Shown here: positions 27,863-37,394 of the stretch, in pieces | Position numbering within the stretch: the first letter of the stretch is position 1 | How the letters are laid out: each line of letters begins with the position of its first letter | NCBI RefSeq assembly: GCF_000332195.1 | Contig: NZ_KB235922.1 | Location: 1-64,000 of the forward strand | Source of the DNA: Pleurocapsa sp. PCC 7319 | Lineage (GTDB): Bacteria > Cyanobacteriota > Cyanobacteriia > Cyanobacteriales > Xenococcaceae | Reading direction: 5' to 3' | Length of the DNA: 64,000 nt | Notes under the pieces: generated by a model | Databases searched by the model: none | The model's input: the letters and a program-made list of their open reading frames with translations, nothing else | What the model was told of the DNA's origin: nothing | Translations under genes and position numbers: made by a program

Positions 27863-28477
27863 ATGAGTAGACTTATAAAAAATATTGCTGATCGCCTGGC
27901 AGCAGCGATCGCCCTGTTAATATTTTCACCATTGATTTTAATCGTGGCACTATTAATTCGTTTCAAATTAGGTAGCCCGATATTTTTCACCCAACTTCGC
28001 CCTGGTAAAGACGGAAAGATTTTCACTTTCTATAAGTTTCGTACCATGACCGACGCGAAGGATGAGGACGGTAATTTATTGCCCGATGGCGATCGCATAA
28101 CACCTTTGGGAGCTTGGTTACGTAAAACTAGCTTGGATGAGCTACCTCAAGTATTGAATGTTCTTAAAGGAGATATGAGCTTTGTCGGACCTCGTCCTTT
28201 ATTGGTACGCTATCTTGAGCTTTACAATGATGAGCAAGCTCGTCGCCATGATGTTTTACCAGGTATTACTGGTTGGGCGCAGGTCAATGGTCGTCGCAAT
28301 TTAGATGGAGATTTCCTCAAAAAGTTTCAACTGGATGTTTGGTATATCAATAACTGGAGCCTCTGGCTCGATTTCAAAATTATTTGGCTAACCGTATTGG
28401 CTGTAATTGTCCAAAAAGATATCGATCAGGATGGTTATACCACAGGTGGAGGAGAGTTTCTCGGAAACGATCAATAA
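27863..28477 (+). CDS. small phosphoglycosyl transferase (PglC/WcaJ C-terminal type)
   Basis: Transfers a sugar 1-phosphate from a nucleotide sugar to undecaprenyl phosphate, the first membrane step of repeat-unit assembly. At 204 residues it is the monotopic PglC-like form, with one N-terminal re-entrant hydrophobic helix (LAAAIALLIFSPLILIVALL), FYKFRTM, the catalytic Asp-Glu pair in SLDELPQ, and VGPRPLL. It is closely similar to the gene at 28913. Its natural partner is the dehydratase at 10397. Confidence 0.93.
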   Translation: MSRLIKNIADRLAAAIALLIFSPLILIVALLIRFKLGSPIFFTQLRPGKDGKIFTFYKFRTMTDAKDEDGNLLPDGDRITPLGAWLRKTSLDELPQVLNVLKGDMSFVGPRPLLVRYLELYNDEQARRHDVLPGITGWAQVNGRRNLDGDFLKKFQLDVWYINNWSLWLDFKIIWLTVLAVIVQKDIDQDGYTTGGGEFLGNDQ

Positions 28478-28647
28478 CTCATCAGAATAACTCTAAAATC
28501 GCCATATTTTTTCAAGGCATATAAAACATATAGAATAATCCTTATAAAATTTCGCTTTAAGAAACAGGCTTATAAACACGACTTGGCAATTTTTGGTCTT
28601 TCATAACGAGAAATCGTCATTTTAGCCTTCTCCAAAATCTCTGAAAG

Positions 28648-28805
28648 CGAATTATTTCGTTATTATCTTATCTCCCTTTATTGGTATTTTGGCGATCGCT
28701 ATTTACTTCAATATGGGTAATCCGATAATTTTTTTCCGACCTAGAGGAGGTAAAAACAACTCGACTTTTACCTTTTACAAATTCCGCACCATGACCGATG
28801 AATGA
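28648..28805 (+). pseudogene. remnant of a third phosphoglycosyl transferase
   Basis: The frame ILSPFIGILAIAIYFNMGNP, followed by FFRPRGG and FTFYKFRTMTDE, then TGA, matches residues about 18-70 of the two flanking sugar transferases. There is no start codon and the catalytic SLDELPQ region is missing. It lies exactly between the two intact copies, so it records a former triplication or a decayed older copy. Confidence 0.85.
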
Positions 28806-28912
28806 GATCGCATTATGAAACTGTACGCAGATATATACGATCGCATTTTAACCAATTGAACTAATTTACGTGAATTTCTAATTTAGAGCAAAATCGGATT
28901 TTAATACAAAGC

Positions 28913-29530
28913 ATGAGTAAATTTATCAAACATTTAGCAGATCGTCTGGTAGCTGCAATCGCCCTTTTAATATTTTCACCGATACTTGTATTCGTAGCAT
29001 TGCTAATTCGGGTGAAACTTAGCAGTCCCATATTTTTCACTCAACTTCGCCCTGGTAAAGACGGCAATATTTTTACTTTTTATAAGTTTCGTACCATGAC
29101 AGATGCTAAGAATGCAGAAGGTAATCTTTTACCTGATGGCGATCGCCTAACTACTTTAGGAGAATGGCTGAGAAAAACCAGTCTCGACGAACTACCACAG
29201 CTTTGGAACGTATTAAAAGGAGATATGAGTATAGTAGGTCCCCGTCCTCTGTTGATACAATACCTTGATCGTTATACTCCCGAACAAGCTCGTCGCCATG
29301 AAGTTCTACCTGGAATTACAGGCTGGGCGCAGGTGAATGGTCGTCGTCAATTAGATGGAGATTGGGAAAAAAAATTTCAACTCGATGTTTGGTATATCAA
29401 TAACTGGAGCCTCTGGCTCGACTGGAAAATTCTTTGGTTGACTGTATTTGCCGTGATCGGGCAAAAAGATATTAGTCAGGAAGGTCACACTACAGGAGAA
29501 GAATTTTTCAACAACAAAGAATCTCTTTAG
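28913..29530 (+). CDS. small phosphoglycosyl transferase (PglC/WcaJ C-terminal type)
   Basis: A 205-residue paralogue of the protein at 27863, with most residues shared, including FTQLRPGKDG, FYKFRTMTDA, the catalytic SLDELPQ and GITGWAQVNGRR. Differences lie mainly in the C-terminal third and between residues 130 and 165, which could alter the sugar accepted. Two functional initiating enzymes in one cluster would let two lipid-linked sugars start chains, or one may be redundant. Confidence 0.93.
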   Translation: MSKFIKHLADRLVAAIALLIFSPILVFVALLIRVKLSSPIFFTQLRPGKDGNIFTFYKFRTMTDAKNAEGNLLPDGDRLTTLGEWLRKTSLDELPQLWNVLKGDMSIVGPRPLLIQYLDRYTPEQARRHEVLPGITGWAQVNGRRQLDGDWEKKFQLDVWYINNWSLWLDWKILWLTVFAVIGQKDISQEGHTTGEEFFNNKESL

Positions 29531-29584
29531 CGTTTCTCAATTTTTCAATACAAATTTTAAGATCATATTTATTGGTAAATAATC

Positions 29585-30658
29585 ATGAATAGATGGGAAG
29601 TTGGTTCCGAATTTGAGTGGTCTAACCGATTTTTAAAGTCCACAGTAGACTCTACTTGGTTGCCTGATACTTATGAATTGTATTCTACAGGAACTGCCTC
29701 TATTTTGGCGGTTTACCACCTATTCGTGCAGCAACAGAAACGACCTGCAAGAATTCATTTGCCCTCATTTTACTGTATGAGCGTTGCCGCCAAATTGAGA
29801 AAATTTTTGCAGGTTTTTTGGTATCAGGACATTCCTACCCAACCAGCTCCTAATTTTAAATCTTTGCAAACTCAACCAGGAGATTTAGTAGTTGCCTTTA
29901 ATATCTTTGGCATTAGAAGTAATCAACCCTGGTTAGAATGGAGTGCTGCTCATCCAGAAGTAACTCTAATTGAAGACCATAGCCACGATCCTTTTTCCGA
30001 CTGGGCAAAACAGAGCAAAGCTGATTATGCCATATCTTCCTTGCGTAAAACATTACCCATTCCTGATGGTGGGATTTTATGGTCGCCCCAGAATTTACCT
30101 TTGTTCACCGCTTGGGGTCAAGAATCATTAGGAGCATACAAAAGACTTACTGCAATGCTACTCAAACGAGCTTACTTAAAGAATAATAATGTGGCAAAAG
30201 ATGCTTATCGGCAATTAGAACTTGAAAGCCATGGTGAAATGGGTTTTATTGAAGATACAGTGGTTTCTAGCTTTACCGCCAAGATTTTACCTTGTCTAGA
30301 TGTGGTCAACATGCGATCGCGCCGAGCCGAAAATATCAATAAATTTATTCATCTCAGCTTAAACAATCCCAGTGACGATTGGGAACTACTATTTGATAGC
30401 TGGGGACCAGGGAATGTTCCTCTAAACAGCGTAATTGTTTGCCACACTGGTGAAATTAGAAATGCCCTTAGAAAGTATCTGATCGAACATAATATTTATA
30501 CCGCTGTACATTGGAAACAGCCAGATGAAGGAATTTCTTCAGAAGATCCCTTGACTCTCGATCTAGCTCAACGCATTCTTACTATTCCTAACGACCACAG
30601 GTACGACACAGAAGATATTGTAAGAATGTTCAACACGATCTCCGCTTTTACTATTTAA
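29585..30658 (+). CDS. DegT/DnrJ/EryC1-like PLP-fold protein
   Basis: A 357-residue protein with the fold of nucleotide-sugar aminotransferases. YSTGTASILAVYHLF fits the start of the PLP domain, LIEDHSHDPF the Asp that binds the PLP nitrogen, and SSLRKTLPIPDGGIL the Schiff-base Lys. It is shorter and more diverged than standard members. It may aminate a keto-sugar made by the dehydratase at 10397; this is inference from context. Confidence 0.7.
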   Translation: MNRWEVGSEFEWSNRFLKSTVDSTWLPDTYELYSTGTASILAVYHLFVQQQKRPARIHLPSFYCMSVAAKLRKFLQVFWYQDIPTQPAPNFKSLQTQPGDLVVAFNIFGIRSNQPWLEWSAAHPEVTLIEDHSHDPFSDWAKQSKADYAISSLRKTLPIPDGGILWSPQNLPLFTAWGQESLGAYKRLTAMLLKRAYLKNNNVAKDAYRQLELESHGEMGFIEDTVVSSFTAKILPCLDVVNMRSRRAENINKFIHLSLNNPSDDWELLFDSWGPGNVPLNSVIVCHTGEIRNALRKYLIEHNIYTAVHWKQPDEGISSEDPLTLDLAQRILTIPNDHRYDTEDIVRMFNTISAFTI

Positions 30659-30689
30659 AATTTAAATCAATTTTTAACAGTGTGAGTGA

Positions 30690-30725
30690 GAACTCCCCCA
30701 CTTAGCGCTAGCAAGTGGCGGGATG
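30690..30725. repeat. possible IS200/IS605-type end remnant
   Basis: ccactt and aagtgg enclose agcgctagc, in a context (aactcccccacttagcgcta) like the hairpin ends of cyanobacterial IS200/IS605 elements. No TnpA or TnpB frame is adjacent. It may be a solo end left after excision. Confidence 0.35.
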
Positions 30726-30887
30726 AGATACGAACTTAGCAACTTAGCTAAATGAATATAAGTGGTTAGATTAATCTTACCGAAAGCTTTATCTAACATG
30801 AGTTTTAGTCGTTATATAATTGTTATTTTTAGATAATATGACCTGCTTGGCGAGGTCATAGCAGTTCATTCACGATTTTCCAAAAAT

Positions 30888-31772
30888 ATGTCAACCGAAA
30901 GTTTAGTTTCTAGTTTATCTCCCAAACAAATGGCTTTCTTACCTACCGAAGTCGATATTGCTTTTTACGAGGAGCATGGTTGGTATACTACTCCGCCCAT
31001 TCTCTCCAAAGCAATAATCGATACAGCAATTGTAGGAAGCCAGAGATATTATGCTGGCGAACGGGATTTTACTTTGCCTCATCAAACAGGATTTGTCGAT
31101 TGGAAATCTGAAGAAAGTACTGTTTTACGGAACAATGAATTTGTTTGCTTGCAAAATCGAGAATTACAACAGTTAGGATTCGAGTCAATTATTGCTGCGA
31201 TCGCGGCTCGTTTGGCAAGAACAAAACAGATTCGGATGTTTGCTGATTCTTTACTGTGCAAGCTTCCTTCTCAGAAACAAAATCGAGGAGTGGTAGGCTG
31301 GCATACCGATAAATCTTATTGGCCGACCTGTAGTTCCAATCGATTATTAACTGCTTGGATACCTTTTCAAGATTGTGATAAATCTCTCGGTCCATTAGTA
31401 ATGATTGATCGCAGTCATAAATGGTCCGAAAGCAAAAATCTCAAAAATTTTTATGAAAATAATTTACAGGAATTAGAAGCTTATATGCGATCTCAAGGAA
31501 GAGATTTTGTTAAAGTTCCTATGACACTTAAAAAAGGACAAGTTAGCTTCCACAATTGCAACACTATTCATGGCAGTTATCTTAACTCTAGCAATTCTAA
31601 ACGCTTGGCTTTAGCCGTACATATGCAAGACTACGATAATTGCTACCAAGAGGTATTAGACTGTCAAGGAAAGCCAATTCACATTGGTTATGATCGCCTT
31701 TGTCGCCAATTACCTAACGGCAATCCTGACTATAGCGATCCCCAATTTTTTCCTCTACTGTGGACTGAATAA
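30888..31772 (+). CDS. phytanoyl-CoA dioxygenase (PhyH)-like Fe(II)/2-oxoglutarate oxygenase
   Basis: A 294-residue protein. The iron-binding facial triad is visible: His and Asp in VGWHTDKSYWP (about residue 140) and the distal His in NCNTIHGSYLNSS (about residue 225), followed by the Arg in SKRLALAVHM that would bind 2-oxoglutarate. Members hydroxylate very varied small molecules. Its place between a DegT-like and a FemAB-like protein suggests tailoring of a sugar or substituent of the polymer; the substrate is unknown. Confidence 0.8.
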   Translation: MSTESLVSSLSPKQMAFLPTEVDIAFYEEHGWYTTPPILSKAIIDTAIVGSQRYYAGERDFTLPHQTGFVDWKSEESTVLRNNEFVCLQNRELQQLGFESIIAAIAARLARTKQIRMFADSLLCKLPSQKQNRGVVGWHTDKSYWPTCSSNRLLTAWIPFQDCDKSLGPLVMIDRSHKWSESKNLKNFYENNLQELEAYMRSQGRDFVKVPMTLKKGQVSFHNCNTIHGSYLNSSNSKRLALAVHMQDYDNCYQEVLDCQGKPIHIGYDRLCRQLPNGNPDYSDPQFFPLLWTE

Positions 31773-32071
31773 AGCGGTTCTTTAAGCGATAAGGTACATT
31801 AGGCAAATTTTTAAAATCAAAGTAAACTTTTTTCCCTTGGGAGCACATCAAACATATCGATACAAATGAACTATACTATTGCTAACTGCTAGTTACAACT
31901 GAGGAATTATCTACTCGGTTCAAACTTTCTGACAAAACTGACATGCTCCTTCTCCCTTTAAACCTTTTCCCAATTTAAAAGATTACTGTACTTCGCCAAA
32001 TCGAGAATCGCTGTAATCATTAAAACTATTTCAAATTTCAAGACATAACATTAATCTTAACTTTATAATCG
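31773..32071. other. intergenic region
   Basis: About 300 bases between the dioxygenase and FemAB-like genes, AT-rich and without an open frame, repeat or RNA that could be recognised. Confidence 0.3.
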
Positions 32072-33139
32072 ATGCTTAGAAAAATTCTCGATTTAGATAA
32101 ACCTTTGTGGCGAGAAACGCTACAGCAAATACGTCACGATGTTTATCATTTACCCGAATACGTAGCCTTAGAAGCTAAACGAACTAACACCTCACCACAA
32201 GCGATTGTTATAACCGAAAATGATAGTATTTTCTTCGTTCCTTACTTACTTCGTTCCTGTGAAGACATTGTTTCTTCAACAAATGTACAACCCGTGTTTG
32301 ATGTAATTTCTCCCTATGGCTATCCTGGTATTTTATTAAATGAAGCTGCCAAACACAATTCTGATTTTCCCGATCTAGCCTTCAAAGAATTTAAGCAAGT
32401 TTTAAAATCCCAAGGAGTATGTTCGGCTTTTTTAAGATTACATCCTATCTTGGGAGAAAATTTTGCTAATATTTTTCCCCAAAATACTTTTCAAGAAAAT
32501 GGAAAAACTGTCTCGGTCAACTTAACTTTAGATGAAGAGAAGATTTGGGCAAAAACTCGTAAAGGTCATCAAAGCACCATCAATAAGTGTATTAGATTAG
32601 GGTTAACCGCCAGAATAGTTTCATTTGCAGATTACATAGATGAATTTATTTCTATCTACGAAGAAACAATGGATCGGGTTAAAGCCAAAGGAGTCTACTA
32701 TTTTAGCCGTGACTACTTTCAAGGTTTACTCAAACTAGGAGATAAACTACACTTGGGAATTGTAGAATCTGAAGGAAATATAGTTTGTGCTAGTTTATTT
32801 TTTGAATCATGTGGAATCGTTCAAGCCCATCTAGGTGGGACAAAGACCGAATTTCTCAAGCAATCTCCCTTTAACTTGTTGCTACATCATATGCGTTTGT
32901 GGGCGAAAGCAAGGGGCAACCAATATTTACATATAGGTGGTGGTGTAGGTGGTAAGAAAGATAATTTATATACCTTTAAATCGGGCTTTTCTAAACAAAG
33001 ACATGAATTTTTGACCTTAAGATCGGTAATTGATAATAATAACTACAACAATCTGATTGAATTTAGAGCCCAATCGATTAATAAATCTGTAGAAGATTTA
33101 AAGAAATCTCAGTTTTTTCCTGCTTATCGTGCAAGCTAA
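32072..33139 (+). CDS. FemAB-like GNAT acyltransferase
   Basis: A 355-residue protein of the double-GNAT (FemAB / Acetyltransf_6) type. Typical regions are the chain WAKTRKGHQSTINKCIRLGL near residue 165 and, in the second GNAT half, GIVESEGNIVCASLFFE and HIGGGVGGKKDNLYTFKSGF. FemAB-like proteins near polysaccharide loci attach acyl or aminoacyl groups. It is the last + strand gene of the island and converges with the epimerase gene 51 bases away. Confidence 0.8.
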   Translation: MLRKILDLDKPLWRETLQQIRHDVYHLPEYVALEAKRTNTSPQAIVITENDSIFFVPYLLRSCEDIVSSTNVQPVFDVISPYGYPGILLNEAAKHNSDFPDLAFKEFKQVLKSQGVCSAFLRLHPILGENFANIFPQNTFQENGKTVSVNLTLDEEKIWAKTRKGHQSTINKCIRLGLTARIVSFADYIDEFISIYEETMDRVKAKGVYYFSRDYFQGLLKLGDKLHLGIVESEGNIVCASLFFESCGIVQAHLGGTKTEFLKQSPFNLLLHHMRLWAKARGNQYLHIGGGVGGKKDNLYTFKSGFSKQRHEFLTLRSVIDNNNYNNLIEFRAQSINKSVEDLKKSQFFPAYRAS

Positions 33140-33190
33140 ATTTTTCTAGCTTACTGATTATTTAAAGTATTAAAATCAGTACTTGATAAC

Positions 33191-34144
33191 TTAGGAGGTG
33201 TATATACTTTGAATCCACTCCCATTCTTTAGTTAAACCTTCTGTTAAAGACACTTGGGGAGAATAACCCAAAATCTGCTTGGCTTTAGAAATATCAGCAC
33301 TGGTATGACGGGCATCTCCTACTGCTCGCTCAACGTAATTTTTACGAATTGGTCGCCCAATAACTTGCTCCATAATAGTTAAGAGCTCAATTAGAGTAAC
33401 TCTGCTACCGCCACCAATATTAAAAGCTTCGCCAATAGCTTCTGGTATTTCTCCCGCAGCTAGATTAGCTGCTACGGCATCACTAACAAAAGTATAGTCT
33501 CTGGTTTGCTTTCCATCTCCATAGATAGAGATCGGTTCATCATTAATAGCTGCTTTAAAAAACTTGTGAAAAGCCATGTCAGGACGTTGACGATGTCCAT
33601 AAACCGTAAAATATCGTAATGCTGTGGCAGGTACACCAAAATTTTGCTGGTATAGCCAGCATAAACGTTCACCAGCTAATTTGGTAATGCCATAGGGGGA
33701 AACTGGTTGAGGACATAAAGTTTCGGGAGTAGGCATAGTTGCCGCGTTGCCATAAATTGAGGAACTAGAAGCATAGACAATTCTCTGTAATGACTTCACT
33801 TGTTTAGCTGCTTCTAAAATGACTTGGGTAGCATTAAGATTCCTGGCTGTATAGTTAAAAAAATTCTTCCCCCAACTAGCTCGAACTCCTGCCTGTGCAG
33901 CCTGATGATATACAACATCCACCGTCTGTAAAAGCTCTTGCCAATTTAACTCCTGAATATCAGCTTGAATTAACTTAAAGTTGGGATATTGTTGAAGATT
34001 AACAATATTTTGGTGTTTGAGTTTAGGATCGTAGTAATCATTAAACTGATCGATACCTATTATGCCATCCCCTTGTTTTAGTATAGTTTCAGCTAAGTGA
34101 GAGCCAATGAATCCCGCAACACCTGTAACAATATGAGTATTCAT
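33191..34144 (-). CDS. NAD-dependent sugar epimerase/dehydratase (extended SDR)
   Basis: A 317-residue extended short-chain dehydrogenase acting on a nucleotide sugar. VTGVAGFIGSHL binds NAD, ASSSSIYG and YGITK supply the Ser/Tyr/Lys active site, and ALRYFTVYGHRQRPDMA is the substrate loop found in UDP-glucose and UDP-glucuronate 4-epimerases. It closes the island on the opposite strand and probably supplies a donor sugar. The exact substrate cannot be fixed from sequence. Confidence 0.88.
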   Translation of the reverse strand: MNTHIVTGVAGFIGSHLAETILKQGDGIIGIDQFNDYYDPKLKHQNIVNLQQYPNFKLIQADIQELNWQELLQTVDVVYHQAAQAGVRASWGKNFFNYTARNLNATQVILEAAKQVKSLQRIVYASSSSIYGNAATMPTPETLCPQPVSPYGITKLAGERLCWLYQQNFGVPATALRYFTVYGHRQRPDMAFHKFFKAAINDEPISIYGDGKQTRDYTFVSDAVAANLAAGEIPEAIGEAFNIGGGSRVTLIELLTIMEQVIGRPIRKNYVERAVGDARHTSADISKAKQILGYSPQVSLTEGLTKEWEWIQSIYTS

Positions 34145-34672
34145 GACGATCAGTTTGAGATTAATAAAGCTCTTGAATGCTAGATTAGACCAATTTACAT
34201 TATTGTCATTATTGTCATTGTCAAGAACTCTAATTTGTGATTTATATCCTACTCTAGATGTTGATTTGCTGTGTTGATATTAATTAATTTCTAACTATCA
34301 AATTCTTTTGCCATTAAAAATTTGAAACTAGATTAATCCTAGAGTAAAGTAAAACACAAAGTTAACCTTTATGGATATTTAAAAGTATTAATAATAAACT
34401 ATGTCAAACTATGTGCCAACTGATCAATTAAATTTGAATTAATTGGGACTGCAGGTATCGTTTAATTAGTGTTTCGCTTCTGCAATTATAACGATACCTA
34501 TACATTTACATTCATTTCCCAAACCTATTAAGCTTTTATTTTTATTCTCATAAATCAATAATTATGACTAAACTATGTGTAGTATTCACATGTGTTACTT
34601 GGGAAAAGTATAAACACTTATCTTTTAGCCAGGTTTTTTTAGAGCAATAGAAAGAATTGTTATAAATTTGAC
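34145..34672. other. intergenic region between epimerase and rpmB
   Basis: About 530 AT-rich bases. A short repeat tattgtcattattgtcattgtc occurs at 34200-34221. There is no open frame of note and no RNA gene that I recognise. It marks the boundary between the polysaccharide island and the core genes. Confidence 0.4.
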
Positions 34673-34909
34673 TTAATACTTATTTAAATTGATACCTGCT
34701 TCTTTTGCCATGGCATTAATTCCTCTTTTCTCTAAAGTTTTGATTGCCTTAGTAGATAAACGCAATCTAACCCAACGATTACCCTCTGACCACCAGACTC
34801 GTTTCCATTGTAAATTAACACCTTGCAATTTCTTTGTACGACGGTGGGAGTGGGAAACCGCCATGGCGTTATTTGCTTTTTTTCCTGTTATTTGACATTT
34901 ACGAGCCAT
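34673..34909 (-). CDS. rpmB: 50S ribosomal protein L28
   Basis: A 78-residue ribosomal protein of the large subunit. [13 protein letters not shown] and [20 protein letters not shown] are L28 signatures, and the basic end ([17 protein letters not shown]) is normal for cyanobacteria. The frame extends upstream to 34942, but the family start is the Met at 34909. It lies downstream of htpG on the same strand, separated by a terminator. Confidence 0.95.
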   Translation of the reverse strand: MARKCQITGKKANNAMAVSHSHRRTKKLQGVNLQWKRVWWSEGNRWVRLRLSTKAIKTLEKRGINAMAKEAGINLNKY

Positions 34910-34972
34910 GATTAACCTCAGACTAAAGACCACAATTTCCAATTATACATAACTTTTACCTAAAATTTGACT

Positions 34973-35007
34973 AAAAAAAGGGACAAACAAAATTATCTCT
35001 GTCCCTT
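34973..35007 (-). terminator. intrinsic terminator of htpG
   Basis: On the - strand an 8-bp perfect stem, aagggaca / tgtccctt, is followed by a run of seven T. It lies 27 bases after the htpG stop and before rpmB, so rpmB probably has its own promoter in the remaining gap. Confidence 0.85.
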
Positions 35008-35033
35008 ACTTAGATTGTTTTAGCAACTTATAC

Positions 35034-37004
35034 TTATTTTTTAGTCAAATTAGTTAATACTTGATTGGAACGCTGCACAAAAGACTTCATTCCTTCTGCA
35101 TCAAAAGCTTTCTGAGACATTAATGCCAGATCATAGATATGATTGCACATTAAGTTGACCATAGAATTGGATTCATCGCCACTTTGAATAATAGTGCTTT
35201 TATTTAAATCCAATAGATTTTGAATTAAGGGGTGAGAAGTATTAATCATCAAAATATGATCTTCAGGGAACGCCATCGTTTTTTCCTGCATTAAAGCTGC
35301 CATTTCCTGCATTCTGCGCATGGCTTCAGGTAGTAAGACCATTGCTGGAGGAGTACCCTGAGGATCTTCTGATTTGATAGCTTGGGTTTTTATGTTGACT
35401 CGGGGTTTATTAATCGCTTTCTCAAACAACTCTTTAATTATTTCGTTGCGAGTTTTATTGGTGGTAGGGTCAACAATTTCTTGAGCTTTATCTTCTTCTA
35501 CTAAGGTCTCATCTAATTCGGAATCAACACGAGCAAATTTCACTTCAGAATATTCTCTTTCGAGGAAAGGTATAAAGTAGTTAGCATCTATAAATGAATC
35601 GAGGAATAATACTTCTAAACCTTGATTCTTATATAGTTCGACGTAAGTATTTTGAGTACTAGGATCACTACAGTAGATAACGCGATTTTCTTGTTTCTCT
35701 TTATTACGTTCGAGATACTCATTGAGAGTAGTATAAGGTTCAATTGATGCAGAATCTTGGTTATCAGAAATATCGGACCAGGCATCGTCACCAGCTGACT
35801 GTACTTCTACTTTAGGAGCTTCTTCTTTGGTAACAGTATCAGCCTGATAGGTAGTACGGTAAATAATCAAGTCTTCTACCTGCTTTTTAAATTTCTCGTC
35901 TCTAATAGCCCCATATTTGACAAAAGTACCAACATCAGACCAAGAACTAATATATTTTTTGCGGTCTTCGTTGTAAAGAGACTTGAGACGATTGCCAATT
36001 TTCTTGGTGATAAAGTCTGCAATACGACGGACAGTGCGATCGTTGGTTAAAGCACTACGAGAAACGTTTAGGGGTATGTCAGGACTATCAATTACACCCT
36101 GTAATGGCATCAAAAATTCAGGAATAATTTCTTCGCAATGCTTGCTAACAAATACCTGATTACAAAATAGTTGTATTTGTCCTTTGGAAAAGTCTACATC
36201 TGGTTTTAGTTTGGGGAAATAGAGAATTCCATTCAGCAAGAAAGGATAATCAGTATTTAAATGAACCCACAGTAAAGGATCTTCTTGGAAAGGATATAAG
36301 TATCGATAAAATTCTAAATAGTCTTCGTCGGTCAATTCTTGGGGAGATTTTTTCCAGAGTGCATCCTGCTTATTGATTTGTTCATTGTCGAGCACAATCT
36401 TGACCGGCATGAAGTCACAGTAGGTTTTGACTAACTGTCTAACTCTTTGGGGTTCTGCGTACTCCAATTCTTCATCTTGCAGCGTGAGGGTGATAGTTGT
36501 ACCCACAGTAGTGCGATCGCTTTCGACTAGTTCAAATTCAGGAGAACCATCACAAGACCAGTGAACCGCAGTTGCACCCTCTTGATAAGAAAGAGTATCG
36601 ATTTCTACTTTTTGTGCCACCATAAATGCGGAATAGAAACCTAAACCAAAATGACCAATGAGTTCATTGGCATTTTTCTCGTATTTTTTAATAAAATCTT
36701 CGGCGCTGGAAAAAGCGACTTGATTAATATATTTTTTGATTTCATCGGCAGTCATGCCAATGCCATTATCAGAAACCGAGATGGTTTTGTTGGTTTTGTC
36801 TACGGCAATCTTAACTTGCGGTTCGGCAATATCTCCCTTCACTTCTCCTGCCAGAGATGCCATTTTTAGTTTTGAGATTGCATCAACGGAGTTAGAGATT
36901 AATTCCCGCAAGAAGATTTCGTGATCTGTATAGAGAGACTTCTTGATAATGGGGAAGATATTCTCGGTATGGATTGTAATGTTGCCTTTTTCAAGTACAG
37001 CCAT
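35034..37004 (-). CDS. htpG: molecular chaperone HtpG (Hsp90)
   Basis: ATP-dependent chaperone; in cyanobacteria it supports heat, light and oxidative stress survival. The GHKL ATP-binding site is complete: ELISNSVDAISKLKM, DNGIGMTADE and GHFGLGFYSAFMVA. The middle domain (NVSRSALTNDRTVRRI) and C-terminal dimerisation domain follow. The frame reaches 37097; the start at 37004 (MAVLEKGNITIHTENIFP) fits the family and gives 656 residues, while a start at 37046 cannot be excluded. The terminator listed at 34973 ends its transcript. Confidence 0.94.
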   Translation of the reverse strand: MAVLEKGNITIHTENIFPIIKKSLYTDHEIFLRELISNSVDAISKLKMASLAGEVKGDIAEPQVKIAVDKTNKTISVSDNGIGMTADEIKKYINQVAFSSAEDFIKKYEKNANELIGHFGLGFYSAFMVAQKVEIDTLSYQEGATAVHWSCDGSPEFELVESDRTTVGTTITLTLQDEELEYAEPQRVRQLVKTYCDFMPVKIVLDNEQINKQDALWKKSPQELTDEDYLEFYRYLYPFQEDPLLWVHLNTDYPFLLNGILYFPKLKPDVDFSKGQIQLFCNQVFVSKHCEEIIPEFLMPLQGVIDSPDIPLNVSRSALTNDRTVRRIADFITKKIGNRLKSLYNEDRKKYISSWSDVGTFVKYGAIRDEKFKKQVEDLIIYRTTYQADTVTKEEAPKVEVQSAGDDAWSDISDNQDSASIEPYTTLNEYLERNKEKQENRVIYCSDPSTQNTYVELYKNQGLEVLFLDSFIDANYFIPFLEREYSEVKFARVDSELDETLVEEDKAQEIVDPTTNKTRNEIIKELFEKAINKPRVNIKTQAIKSEDPQGTPPAMVLLPEAMRRMQEMAALMQEKTMAFPEDHILMINTSHPLIQNLLDLNKSTIIQSGDESNSMVNLMCNHIYDLALMSQKAFDAEGMKSFVQRSNQVLTNLTKK

Positions 37005-37124
37005 ATTTGCTACTACACTATCAGTCATAAATTGCTTTGTACTCATAATTATTGTCTGATTCCCTCTGATCAAAGGTTCAAGAATACCCACCCACAATCA
37101 TGCGGATTACCCTACCTTAGTCAA

Positions 37125-37304
37125 CTACTCAACGCTTTTGCTTCGCAATTGATAGTTAGTCAATCCTGGAATCAATTTTTCTTGTTGAAGTAGAGTACAG
37201 CATCTTTGAACCATAATTTCTTCTAATTGATTGAGATCGTCAAAAGTTCTAGGGGCGATCGCTTCGTTAGTTAGAGACCATCATCTTTCTGCGGGCTGTA
37301 ACTG
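37125..37304 (-). pseudogene. C-terminal remnant of an IS630-type transposase
   Basis: Read on the - strand, the frame gives QLQPAER, one TGA, then W and TNEAIAPRTFDDLNQLEE, followed by RCCTLLQQEKLIPGLTNY and a TAG. This matches the end of IS630-family transposases, where LQPAERLW, a RTF/LEE segment and a RC...LI..LT.YHWW tail follow the catalytic Glu. The rest of the element is gone and the frame has an internal stop. It fills most of the gap between the BI-1 gene and htpG. Confidence 0.7.
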
Positions 37305-37394
37305 ATTAATTACAAATAAACCGCTCCAAAATTAACTAGAAGCGGCAAAATAATAATTTAATTATGAGGTTTGTTAACTGTTAGTTAACCGTAA

